From Coemansia sp. RSA 922 (Eukaryota > Kickxellomycota > Kickxellomycetes > Kickxellales > Kickxellaceae): a stretch of DNA of 26,732 nt. Position 1 is the first letter of the stretch. Each line of letters begins with the position of its first letter. Both the position numbers and the translations under genes were made by a program. The stretch is taken from assembly GCA_027577415.1 (NCBI GenBank), contig JANBQS010000198.1, forward strand, positions 1 through 26,732, read 5' to 3'. Under the pieces are notes generated by a model. The model saw only the letters and a program-made list of their open reading frames with translations. It had not been told where the DNA came from and did not search any database. This document shows positions 17,308 to 26,125 of this stretch, in pieces.

Positions 17308-19041
17308 TTATACACTATACATGTTTGAACTGTTTACCAGTTCTCTCCTTTTTTTCACATAGTCAAAGTTGGGGCAAGCAAGTGCCAGCAGCAGCACACA
17401 GGTTGCTATTTCTTCGTAGTCGTGCTCAGGCCTATCATAAACATGCCAGCAATGGAACCTCTTGCCCATTGGCGCATAGTTGGAGCGGACGTATTCGGGA
17501 AGTTCAGCAATGGACAAGCCCTGAGGAAGTTCGCCTAGGACTGGGGCTTTGGTTGAAAGATCCGATAGAAGTGGGAGCGACTCAACCAATGTAATAGCCT
17601 GCCAAAGCGACAAGGGCATAGAAGTCAAAGACAGGATCTGAATACATCCGTGGTGTTTAAGTGCCGAGATCGCAAGATTACAATCCTTGGGATACTTGTC
17701 CAATTCAACCATCTGTCACACCGATGCGCCGGGCGCAATACTCAGAACAAACTGCATATACTCAACACCTGAGGCAAACACGTCAGGCATACCAGATGGA
17801 GGAATATCAAGCTTGACGCATTTGAGGTTTGGATGACTGGTAGGCATGAATACTCTGTGCCTCTTGAGCATCGAAACAGTATTTGGAAGCAGCCTCAATT
17901 CCAGGTACTCCAATGTATGAGCGTTACCCCTGAAAAGTATGTCATCACCAAAAGGATAGTCCAATAGCACGCTCAGGTGCAAAAGTCGGGGAAACAGCAC
18001 AACATCTTTAATGACAGCCTTTCATGTTGGACATGGCTCACGGTGCGAGTGAATCATCAACGTGTGCAGGCATGGGTATTCCAGGTAGCCTCCGCTGGTA
18101 CGATCTCTTACCAAGTCAGTTAGCTCCGTATCGCCCACATCAAGATCCATAAACTGCAAGGTTTTCGTGCTATGACGTATCAACGTCCAAGCACTGTAAA
18201 AGCCCGAGTCCAATGAGCACTTCAAATGAACTAGGTCTCGGATTGGCTCCAGAGCCAAATAAATGAGCATATAATCGTTTCTATCCGAGAGCACAGTACG
18301 CCTCTCGACGATACCAAAGAGCTGCTGGACTAGATTTGATATATGGACATCGCTGTATTGGTGCAGTATCTGGGGTTCATCGTGGAAATCCACATCGATT
18401 TCGCTGACTGCAGGCACCATTTGTTTGATCCACTGGACAAGCGCTGTTATGTTGGCGGCAGTATCTGGAGGGTAGACATAGCGGGTTTTTGGCACGCCGT
18501 CATTGCGACACTCCGCTTCCCAGTCGTTTTCAAGTACTGGCTCCGGGTCATTGTCTTGCTCTGGCTTCCAGTCATTGTCACTCTCAGATTCCCAGTCATA
18601 GAAACCCTCCATGTCACTGGTAAGACTAATACAAAGTCTTCGAACTAGAGGAAAAGAGCATGCTCCATAGGGCGCACCAGACAGCAGCTGTAGCGCCTTT
18701 CCCGAGAACACAGCTTCTATTTCCAAATGGACCTAAAGCTCCTTGGCCAAAGAATGCGTAGAACAGCCAATCTCTTTGAAGAGTGTTGGCCACGAACAGA
18801 GTAAGGCTTCGGCTCTGTCTCGATCATTATCCAAGGTTATCTTGTACACTCTGCAGAAGCGCTCGTGTACAAAGTTGCGGAAGTTGTGGCACACCCAGAG
18901 CAGCGGCATCTGAAGTATCTTGTATTCGTCCGAGTCAGTAGTGACACCATCAAACCGCAACCGACTGCTATGAGCAACGTGATCGACTATCAGCTTGACA
19001 ACATGGTTCGGAAGGAGCTGAAACGCCGATAGGCTATCCAT
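17308..19041 (-). pseudogene. F-box-like family copy 4, three in-frame stops
   Basis: Full-length relative of the intact neighbour at 19233-20978, starting ATG 19041 (MDSLSAFQLLPNHVVKLIVD). All 577 codons stay in one frame. They are interrupted by TAG at 18733-18735 (codon 103), TGA at 18022-18024 (codon 340) and TGA at 17716-17718 (codon 442). Both TGAs lie where the intact copy has Arg or an Arg-rich stretch (PRRPALRD, AAVRE), so CGA to TGA transitions are likely. Landmarks persist: MPLLWVCHNFRN, LLSGAPYGACSFP, ILFRGNAHTLE, KRFHCWH, LALACPNFDY. An acidic insert rich in Asp/Glu/Trp (about 18510-18600) is absent from the intact copy. The last ~20 residues are replaced by a different tail (MYSV). 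Confidence 0.8.
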
Positions 19042-19232
19042 TGACTGTTTTTAGGAGCAGGAAAATAAATGAGTTGAATGGTGTAAATAAATCGTGAAAG
19101 TAAAGAGAAAGAGGGAAAATAGAAGAGAGAACGGGTAACAAGGTCGGATAGCCTTGTAAATCCTAAAAGACAAAAGTATTGGGCTAATTGGATCGTCTCA
19201 AAACCGCAGTATTATTATTGAGTTGAATTTAT

Positions 19233-20978
19233 TCAGTACTCAGTCTTTTTTCTTTCGTCCCACCTATGAAACAACAGGCGACGCAGGCGAGGCACATATG
19301 GTTTGAAACAATTCGAACCGATATCCTTTTCCATCTGCTTCATAAACATTTCGCGCTGGGAGATAAGCGGGGCGGCGTAGTCAAAATTGGGGCATGCCAG
19401 CGCCAGCAGGAATACACAGGTTGCTAATTCTGAGCAAATGTTGGCATAGCCAATGTTGAGATGCCAACAACGGAATTTTCTGCCCATCGGCGCATAATTC
19501 GAGATGACGTGTTCAGGAAGAGTGTCGGGTGTGACGCCGTCAGGCATTGGTCCCAGTCTGGGCACTGAGGTTTGTAAATCCGACAGAAGCGGGAGCGACT
19601 TTATCATGGTGATGACATCCCAAAACTCCGGGCGCAAACTGGGTAGCAACAAGACCTGGATGCTAGAATGGCTGCCAAACGACGAGAGCATGGGTGGCAG
19701 ATCTTGTTGAAGATCATATTTAGCGTATTCCCGCACAGCTGCTCCTGGCCCAATGCTGTATAGAAACTGCATTGCCTCGACGAGTGAAGAAAACAACTCT
19801 GACGTAAAATTGTTAGAGTACCAAAGCTTGACTTTTTGTAGCTTCGGATGGCTGCCCGGCACAAACACCTTGTACTTTCGAAGTATGGAGACACTTAAAG
19901 AATCCAATGGCATATCCAATACCTTGAGTGTAGCCGCGTTGCCCCTGAAAAAGATATCGTCGTCAAACGAGCAGTCAAGGTTGATATGCAGCTGCCGAAG
20001 GATGGGGAATGGTGCCGCGTCACGAAGTGCAGGCCGCCTTGGTTCTTCAACGTCTGAAGCCGACCACAGTTTTAGCGCCAGTAAGCGCGGATACTCTACG
20101 TGGTTGCCATCCGCGTCCTGGACAAGGCCCAAAATGTTAATGTCGTGCTCACACTCGAGAACCAGAGAGTGCAATATCAGCGCATTCTTCCGAGCTAGTT
20201 GTACAAACTGATGGGCATCGCCAATTCGGGATTCCGAAGCATATCTAATGTGTGTCAGGTTGCAGATCATATCCAATTGCAGCCTCATTATGTCCGTAGC
20301 ATCTAAGGTGTAGTTATACTCGATGCGGTAAGCAAGCTGGTAGAGTCGAGAGGCTAAGTGGCCAAGGTATTGACTGGCTATCCTGGGCATGTCTTCGTTT
20401 TCTGTGGGATCAATGCTAATCTCGCTGACCAAGGGCGCCATCAGCTTGACACGCTCGACAAATGCACCAATATTAGCCTCAACTAGCAACGGGTCAACAC
20501 CAATGTCCTCGTCAGCCCCATCTATTGTAGCTTTGAGAAAATAGAATGCGATCCTGTGAGCCCGAGGAAATGAGCAACCGTCGTAGGGCGCATGAGATAT
20601 CGCCTCTAATGCCTTGCCAGAATACACTGTTCGCTCATCCACAAACACCGTTATATCCTTCGCAAAGTGGTGGGTAGAGTAGCCGAGATAGTTAAGCGTA
20701 CGGTAGTCCACATCGGTACAGCGATCTGGCAAGTGAAGTTTGTCAATATAGGCGAGTGGCATGCCAGAGAGGTTTAGCTCAAAGTTGTTGCAGTAGCGCG
20801 AGTAAGTGACAGTACGAAGGTTATGACAGACCCACAGCAACGGCTTTAACAACGTCCTGTACTCGTGCGAGTTGATACGGACGCCGTCATATACCATGCG
20901 GCTGCTTCCAGTGACGTGGTCGACAATGAGCTTGACAACGTGTAGCGGGAATAACTGCAAGGGTGAAAGTGTAGACAT
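19233..20978 (-). CDS. F-box-like family protein, intact, 581 aa
   Basis: The only undamaged member of the family in this window. The N-terminus (residues 4-53, LSPLQLFPLHVVKLIVD to LLKPLLWVCHN) resembles an F-box: a Leu-Pro start, a Val/Ile helix, then LL..LLxVC. An F-box would bind Skp1 in an SCF ubiquitin ligase; that role is inferred, not shown. The rest is a long region of irregular leucine-rich units. Fixed landmarks shared by all copies are APYDGCSF (from residue 130), FRGNAATL (344), KFRCWHL (Trp505) and LALACPNFDYA. The C-terminus is basic (KPYVPRLRRLLFHRW). There is no signal peptide. It lies 191 bases downstream of the FunK1 gene's divergent flank and 191 bases upstream of damaged copy 4 on the same strand, a tandem arrangement. 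Confidence 0.8.
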   Translation of the reverse strand: MSTLSPLQLFPLHVVKLIVDHVTGSSRMVYDGVRINSHEYRTLLKPLLWVCHNLRTVTYSRYCNNFELNLSGMPLAYIDKLHLPDRCTDVDYRTLNYLGYSTHHFAKDITVFVDERTVYSGKALEAISHAPYDGCSFPRAHRIAFYFLKATIDGADEDIGVDPLLVEANIGAFVERVKLMAPLVSEISIDPTENEDMPRIASQYLGHLASRLYQLAYRIEYNYTLDATDIMRLQLDMICNLTHIRYASESRIGDAHQFVQLARKNALILHSLVLECEHDINILGLVQDADGNHVEYPRLLALKLWSASDVEEPRRPALRDAAPFPILRQLHINLDCSFDDDIFFRGNAATLKVLDMPLDSLSVSILRKYKVFVPGSHPKLQKVKLWYSNNFTSELFSSLVEAMQFLYSIGPGAAVREYAKYDLQQDLPPMLSSFGSHSSIQVLLLPSLRPEFWDVITMIKSLPLLSDLQTSVPRLGPMPDGVTPDTLPEHVISNYAPMGRKFRCWHLNIGYANICSELATCVFLLALACPNFDYAAPLISQREMFMKQMEKDIGSNCFKPYVPRLRRLLFHRWDERKKTEY

Positions 20979-21268
20979 TGTTGTTTAATTGTAAAAAAAA
21001 TTAGCAAGGAGAAAAAGAAAGTGTGCTGCGGGTTTTCTGTAAAAAAAAACGCCCAACCAGAAATAAACGCAGCCTGATCAGGCAGATGGATCAACGTAAT
21101 ATCCACAAACCGGTTTGGAGGGAAGATTTGTGTTAACAGTAAACAATCCACACCTTTCCTTCACTTCTTTCGTTTATTTGTTTATTCTTCAAAAATTGTG
21201 GACTTTTTTCAGATATTTGTAATTTATTTCATTTTAGCATCGCATCACTATCGACTGGCTAGCTACGA

Positions 21269-23743
21269 ATGACTAAGCGCAAGGCGAGCAGCAGTGCGCT
21301 TTCGAGCGCCCTTGAGAATGTAAGGCATGATGGCAGTACGCTCAGGTCAACACGGTCAGGAACCTCAGGGGCAAGCAGCTACACGTCGTCCGATCAAATC
21401 ATGACCGAGATGCACAAGGAAGCAAATGCCTGCTATGAACAGTGTCTTGAGAAGGATCAAGACTCTATTTTGAGCTTGGCTCGGCCGCTGGACGATGGGC
21501 GACTAGTACTTGCTCAAGATATAATTAAAGAGGCTGCGCAATTCATGGAGTCGTATCTCGATACTGCGCCTTCTAGTCCAGCACAATCTGCGGATGAGAT
21601 GGGCGACACTGACAAACCACGCCCAGACTCGCCCATGCAGCAGTCCAGTACTTTGACCGACCCCGGTTCGTCGACTCAGAGGGCTGAAGATATTGTAGAC
21701 AACCGCACTCTTCTTAAAGAAAAGCTGGACAGAGCGAGAAAATGGATATTGTGGCAGACGATTAGCAACGAGAAAGTCATGTATGGTCCTATCGGGGCGT
21801 TCATCGAGTACGTAGCGCTCATAGTACAGGAGAAGCTGACTTACTTGGCTGACTCTAGTTCAGATAATGACCTTGGGCGCCGCCTTGTGCTTCCCTCCAC
21901 GAAATTTGACTACAACTCCTCTGACACTGACGACACTATGCGCATTGGCATGGGGCTGGCTAGAGCAAATATTAGTGATCCAATCGATGACAATTGCAGA
22001 CGAGTTTCATACGACGAGGTGTTTGCCGTGCTGGAGGCCAAGCGCAAGGGCGACGACGATGGCTTTAAGGATGCGTTTAAGCGGCTCTATATGAACGCAC
22101 GAGAGATGTACCAACAGCAGCACAACCTGCGCTTTGCCTGGGGCGTTACTGTCAGCGATAGGCTTGTACGGGTGTGCCATTTCGGCCACGACAGGGCTAT
22201 TTCCTCTTGTCATATGGACGTTTCCACGCCCAAGGGTCGGCGCTCGTTTATCGAGGTACTCGCCAATTGGTCGTTCTGCGAAGAGTCTCAGCTTGGCCGC
22301 GACCCGACTATGGAGTACTTGCACGACTTAAGATGCTGGCAGATTGCGTGTGCTAGTGAGAAAGGCTGTATGGGCGAGGGCGCAGATGTGAATTACTACT
22401 ACTTCTCGACAGTCAGATGCCACGCTGAGCGGGTGTTTGGCCGCCATACACGCTGCTTCCTTGCCACCGACATCATGCCCACAGCGGTTGTCTCGACTAC
22501 GAATCCGTTAATCACAACTGTGGTCATTAAGGACTCCTGGGCGTTTTCCAAGCGCAACGCCTCCGACGATGGTTGCGACAAGGTCAGATCTCTCAACAAG
22601 ATTAAGGAGGGACTTTCGGCGCAGGCTGCCGCCAAAGATATTATCTTCCCAAAGATTGAGGCGGGTGGGCGAGTTTCGTTCCAGCGCAATGGCAAGTGGG
22701 TCGAGGATAATACAGATATGGTGTATGGACAAGGCAAATTGGCTGAGGATAACGCTGATACTGTGCACGGGCCAGGCAAACTGGCTGAGAAAAACACCGA
22801 TACTGCGAATGAGGTAGGCAAAGCGCACAGCGACGATGACCCTCTTTTCCGTGCTCACCGCCGTATCGTCATGAGCCCCATCGGCGAATCGTTGTGCTCC
22901 ACAAAGTCGGTCGCAGAGTTTGTCACTGTCATCTGTGATGCGATGCGCTGTCACAGTGCATTTGTTGACCATTGCAATATTCTGCACCGCGATATCTCGG
23001 ACAACAACATCCTTGTTGTTCGGAGTGAGGGAATTGCTCGCGGGATGCTCATCGATTTTGACAATGCAATTGACTTGGAGCAAAAAGAGCGGGACGATCT
23101 TAACAAGGTGACCGGGACTTTACCTTACATGAGCATCAATAACCTAAGCAAGTCAGACGTCGAGCGCACGAGCCTTGATGACTGGGAGTCAATGTTGTGC
23201 CTGATATGTTGGTTCGCGACTCGTGGCACTATCAGTGGTAAGCGTCGTGAATATGAGGAATTCGCCAAATTTCCTATTGCGGTGTGGCAACACGACTCTA
23301 CCAACGGCATGATTACGGCCAAAGAGTCTGCATTCTACAGCCCCGAGTTGTTCAGGGATTTTATTGTCAGATACTTTAAACTGGAAGGCGACAAAGGCGA
23401 AGAAAGTGATCTGCTTAAGAACCTTGCATTTGTGCTCCGCGAGTACCTATTCCAAAACCCCGATCTTACTCTCGACTTCCACGGAACATTTAAAAAGAGA
23501 AAGCATGTCGAGCCAGCGCGCCGCGAACTCTCCATCGAGGAGCTTGAGACGGATGAGCTTGATAGTCTATTAAACAAAATCTTTCCTATGGTTAATCCAT
23601 TCAAGGAGCGCGCCGAGAAATGGAGGGAGATTTCGAAACAACTGCTTGCCTTTACCAATGTCTTTTGGGAAAAGGCGATGGATCTTCAAAAGGAGGCGAA
23701 TAAAGCGAACGGTAACACGGCAATTGGCAATATTTATCAGTAA
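21269..23743 (+). CDS. FunK1-type fungal protein kinase, 824 aa
   Basis: Large serine/threonine-kinase-like protein of the FunK1 group expanded in fungi. Residues 1-130 are Ser/Thr-rich and acidic, probably disordered. The kinase core has the ATP-binding Lys at 421 (VVIKDSW, typical of FunK1). The catalytic loop HRDISDNNI has Asp575, and the metal-binding motif DFD is at 596-598. The activation region reads GTLPYMS, followed by DDWESMLCLICW. Thus all three key catalytic residues are present. A 14-residue unit repeated three times (475-516) is inserted between the N-lobe Lys and the catalytic loop. The C-terminal tail is charged and helical. It is transcribed divergently from the intact F-box-like gene across 290 bases. 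Substrates are unknown. Confidence 0.88.
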   Translation: MTKRKASSSALSSALENVRHDGSTLRSTRSGTSGASSYTSSDQIMTEMHKEANACYEQCLEKDQDSILSLARPLDDGRLVLAQDIIKEAAQFMESYLDTAPSSPAQSADEMGDTDKPRPDSPMQQSSTLTDPGSSTQRAEDIVDNRTLLKEKLDRARKWILWQTISNEKVMYGPIGAFIEYVALIVQEKLTYLADSSSDNDLGRRLVLPSTKFDYNSSDTDDTMRIGMGLARANISDPIDDNCRRVSYDEVFAVLEAKRKGDDDGFKDAFKRLYMNAREMYQQQHNLRFAWGVTVSDRLVRVCHFGHDRAISSCHMDVSTPKGRRSFIEVLANWSFCEESQLGRDPTMEYLHDLRCWQIACASEKGCMGEGADVNYYYFSTVRCHAERVFGRHTRCFLATDIMPTAVVSTTNPLITTVVIKDSWAFSKRNASDDGCDKVRSLNKIKEGLSAQAAAKDIIFPKIEAGGRVSFQRNGKWVEDNTDMVYGQGKLAEDNADTVHGPGKLAEKNTDTANEVGKAHSDDDPLFRAHRRIVMSPIGESLCSTKSVAEFVTVICDAMRCHSAFVDHCNILHRDISDNNILVVRSEGIARGMLIDFDNAIDLEQKERDDLNKVTGTLPYMSINNLSKSDVERTSLDDWESMLCLICWFATRGTISGKRREYEEFAKFPIAVWQHDSTNGMITAKESAFYSPELFRDFIVRYFKLEGDKGEESDLLKNLAFVLREYLFQNPDLTLDFHGTFKKRKHVEPARRELSIEELETDELDSLLNKIFPMVNPFKERAEKWREISKQLLAFTNVFWEKAMDLQKEANKANGNTAIGNIYQ
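22691..22816 (+). repeat. In-frame 42-base tandem repeat, three copies
   Basis: Copies start at 22691, 22733 and 22775, encoding GKWVEDNTDMVYGQ, GKLAEDNADTVHGP and GKLAEKNTDTANEV; the next Gly-Lys follows at 22817. The copies differ by several substitutions, so the expansion is not recent. It lies in the linker between the kinase lobes and should be a flexible acidic loop. Confidence 0.85.
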
Positions 23744-23987
23744 AAAAGTGTATTTCAGTGGTTATTATGTTAAACATGTTGGCAAATTTGTCCTACCAAC
23801 CGATATGATACCCATTTCGCAATCATCCTCGCTAATTGTTCACGTCATCAAGGGAGAAACAGCAGCGTTGGGCACTACCAGAACAAAACCTCATAATTGA
23901 CTTAAAGTGTACATTTTTTCATAGAAAGATTTGGAAGCCGGATTTAGCTCCAGAACGCCCAAGCCACGGCTCCTCCGACCATGTTTG
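23744..23987. other. Intergenic between kinase gene and LTR B
   Basis: No gene or repeat is recognised. It probably carries the 3' untranslated region of the kinase gene. Confidence 0.4.
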
Positions 23988-24301
23988 TGTTACGCGCGTC
24001 ATAGGACAGCGCACCGGCCTGCGTGATCAGTCCAATGGTCTACATAATGACAACACACGCTCGCCGGATGTCCCAGACGCTCAACGCCCAAATGCTCCGC
24101 TGCCGATAGATGATCGCCTGCCTACAAGGAGGCTCGACTCAGCGACACTAAGGGTAGCAGGAAAGGCGTATTTCCGTCTATGGAAACGGGCCATGAAAAA
24201 GGCTATATAAACATTAACCTGTCGGCATTCAGAGTTGGATTATTGTTCTCACTTTTATATACGCTAATATCTATTTTATTCTATACGCTCACTAAGTAAC
24301 A
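23988..24301 (+). mobile_element. Solo LTR B (retrotransposon long terminal repeat)
   Basis: Begins TGTTACGCGCG and ends AGTAACA (6-base terminal inverted repeat TGTTAC/GTAACA). It aligns with LTR A at 4372-4689, which lies in inverse orientation, and 50 bases (24167-24216) are identical, including the TATA box ctatataaac (24203-24212). Unlike LTR A it has no matching target duplication (tttg before, gctg after). That suggests inter-element recombination or later loss of one flank. No internal retrotransposon sequence is adjacent. Confidence 0.72.
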
Positions 24302-24516
24302 GCTGAAATGTATGAAGAGTCGATTTACGAACAAAGCAGGTTTCCACGCCACTTTTTTTTACAGACTAGCCTAATCCGGAATTACTGGCTGCGCAAACTA
24401 CGAGTCAAGAAACAATTTATTTTCCTCCAACGTCTGGTGATATAAATGAAGGTGCCTTTGCTGCCCCGAACCGCAGAACCGTGTCCAAACCCATCCTCGT
24501 CTACTTTTTTATTCCT
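24302..24516. other. Upstream region with TATA box
   Basis: A TATA box (tataaat, 24441-24447) stands about 70 bases before the ATG at 24517 and could drive the small frame there. Nothing else is seen. Confidence 0.35.
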
Positions 24517-24738
24517 ATGGTTTCTCTGGCTGTACACACGGCACTACTTTGCGCAATGGTGAACATCGTCACATCATCAACTGTATACGGCGATATTGGT
24601 CTTTGCGAGTACAACAACCACGACAGCGACCTACCAATGTGGTCACCAGTTACTACATACGTGGTGGATACAAGTCCTCAGGTCCAGCTTGCGAGCCAAT
24701 ACACGAGAAAGCGCTCCTATATACCGAAATTGTTCTAG
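24517..24738 (+). CDS. Possible small secreted protein, 73 aa; uncertain
   Basis: An ATG at 24517 opens a frame whose first ~25 residues (MVSLAVHTALLCAMVNIV, then TSSTVYG) look like a signal peptide or membrane segment. A polar stretch follows (CEYNNHDSDLP, TTYVVDTSPQVQ) with a basic end (RKRSYIPKLF). A TATA box lies 70 bases upstream. The stop is TAG at 24736-24738. The same frame then reopens at ATG 24760 and runs to 24918 (MAIGYPLDLPPVPSL... FFLELTR), so the original gene may have been about 133 codons with one nonsense mutation. I recognise no family. Confidence 0.35.
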   Translation: MVSLAVHTALLCAMVNIVTSSTVYGDIGLCEYNNHDSDLPMWSPVTTYVVDTSPQVQLASQYTRKRSYIPKLF

Positions 24739-25050
24739 GAAAAAGGAAATCAGTCAAGAATGGCGATAGGATACCCGCTGGATTTGCCGCCGGTGCCTTC
24801 TTTGTCTACTACAGCAGAAGAGGCAGACACCAAAACTGAGGTGCACAGCATATCTGAATCACGTCCGTGGCTGCGTAGCTTTTCTTTTTCACGTTTCTTT
24901 CTGGAATTAACGAGATGATTGCCCTTAAACTGAATTGGAAGGTTCTCCGTGCTGATTTTCCTGGCTATTAGGGATTCTGGCACCGGATCGCTAGTCTGGC
25001 GGTAATGACAAAGATTGACAAGACTATCCCCACTTTGCTGCGCTGACAGA

Positions 25051-25060
25051 GGTATAAAGC
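25051..25060 (+). promoter_or_regulatory. TATA box of the 275-aa secreted protein gene
   Basis: ggtataaagc about 105 bases before the ATG at 25165, followed by a pyrimidine-rich leader (ctcttttttttc just before the start). Confidence 0.5.
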
Positions 25061-25164
25061 TGTCGGCGCAGCTGGAGCTGGAGAGGACAGAATATCCCTC
25101 TCCTCTTCTGTCGCTATACCCCTTTTCCACAACTCCCAGCTCCCATTCCTCTTTTTTTTCGATC

Positions 25165-25992
25165 ATGAAGTTGTCAAGCCACGTTCTTGTCTGTGCGCTT
25201 GCTGCCACTACCGCCGTTGCCGCTCCAGCATTTGCACCAGGGCACCGCGCATTTGGAAACCTGCTGAACCCCGGTGGCAACAATGGCGGTAATATTGTCG
25301 GCGTGTCACTTACAGTGACCAACCGGGATGACGCCAACGGGATCAAAAGTAATGGCGAACAAGCACTTAGCGCATTGATTGCTGGCAAGATAGACAACTA
25401 CTACAGCTATGTCGGCAACGCGGCCTCGATTATGGACAAGTACATGGCCGACTCTGAAGTGGCCAGTTTTGCCTCGGAGATTATTCCACTGCTCAAGTTC
25501 CCGAGCCCCGATCCCGAGCTCCAGAAAGTGAACGAGTCGATTTTGGCAAGACTTGAGGACCCCGCTGTTCAGAAAAACTTTGCTAGCGTGATGGATGCCC
25601 TTGGCGACTACGCCGATTACTATGCCAATTATGTAAAGTCTGAACTTGGCGTTGACATTTACAGTGCAATGGTGGCTAACTTTCCATCGGAAATAATCAA
25701 GTTTGGCGACGACGATGCCCCGCAAACTCCTACCGCGTCATCGAGCACTACCTCAAAGCCCTCTTCGACTCCTGCTGCACCTAGCTCCTTTGTGTCCACC
25801 AGATCCTCCTCGATCCCTGCCGCCTCCAGCTCATCTGCTGCCTCTAGCTCATCTGACTCCTCCAGCCCCTCCTCGCCCTCGTCTTCGCCTTCATCGGACT
25901 CAAAGACCAACAGTGCTGGTTCCATTGGCGTGGCATCTCTTAGCAAGGTTGCCCTGGGCGTCGCAGTTGGCGCACTTGTCGCTCTCTTCTAG
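25165..25992 (+). CDS. Secreted protein with Ser-rich stalk and GPI-type tail, 275 aa
   Basis: I chose ATG 25165 (MKLSSHVLVCALAATTAVAA), which gives a clean signal peptide of about 20 residues; in-frame sequence upstream lies in the leader. The mature part has a Gly/Asn-rich start (NPGGNNGGN) and a helical domain (about 60-185, for example NYYSYVGNAASIMDKYM and DPAVQKNFASVMDAL). A Ser/Pro/Thr-rich stalk (about 190-255) is suited to O-glycosylation. A hydrophobic end (SLSKVALGVAVGALVALF) is expected for GPI anchoring. It is likely a cell-surface or wall protein. The next gene (26126) encodes a related protein: DPAVQKNFASVMDAL aligns with NPAVKTQIADIVEEM. I cannot name the helical domain. Confidence 0.82.
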   Translation: MKLSSHVLVCALAATTAVAAPAFAPGHRAFGNLLNPGGNNGGNIVGVSLTVTNRDDANGIKSNGEQALSALIAGKIDNYYSYVGNAASIMDKYMADSEVASFASEIIPLLKFPSPDPELQKVNESILARLEDPAVQKNFASVMDALGDYADYYANYVKSELGVDIYSAMVANFPSEIIKFGDDDAPQTPTASSSTTSKPSSTPAAPSSFVSTRSSSIPAASSSSAASSSSDSSSPSSPSSSPSSDSKTNSAGSIGVASLSKVALGVAVGALVALF

Positions 25993-26125
25993 AACGCACT
26001 AGTTGTTTGCAAAAAAAAAAATTTCATTAGCAAAAGCGGATATAGGGGATTCATTGGAAATCTCGACACTTTCTCTTCTCTTCTCTTTCTTTTATTTTAT
26101 CTATACGCTAGGCTGCGCTATTACA

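Noticed and set aside
4805..19041. A reassigned stop codon explaining the many in-frame stops
   Set aside because: Intact genes here end in all three stops (TGA at 8860 and 19233, TAA at 12018, 16638 and 23743, TAG at 14817 and 25992), and the damaged copies use all three internally. Decay is simpler.
22399..23083. Long antisense frames (140 and 191 codons) within the kinase gene
   Set aside because: They are shadows of a well-supported kinase frame with intact catalytic motifs, and have no start or promoter signals of their own.
23988..24210. A protein tail (ending FRLWKRAMKKAI) shared between 4479-4697 and 23988-24210
   Set aside because: The similarity continues at the DNA level past the stop and through a TATA box to TG...CA ends. 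It is a repeated LTR, not a conserved gene.
25015..25164. N-terminal extension of the 275-aa secreted protein
   Set aside because: It has no ATG, lies across the TATA box and leader, and would bury a clean signal peptide that starts at 25165.
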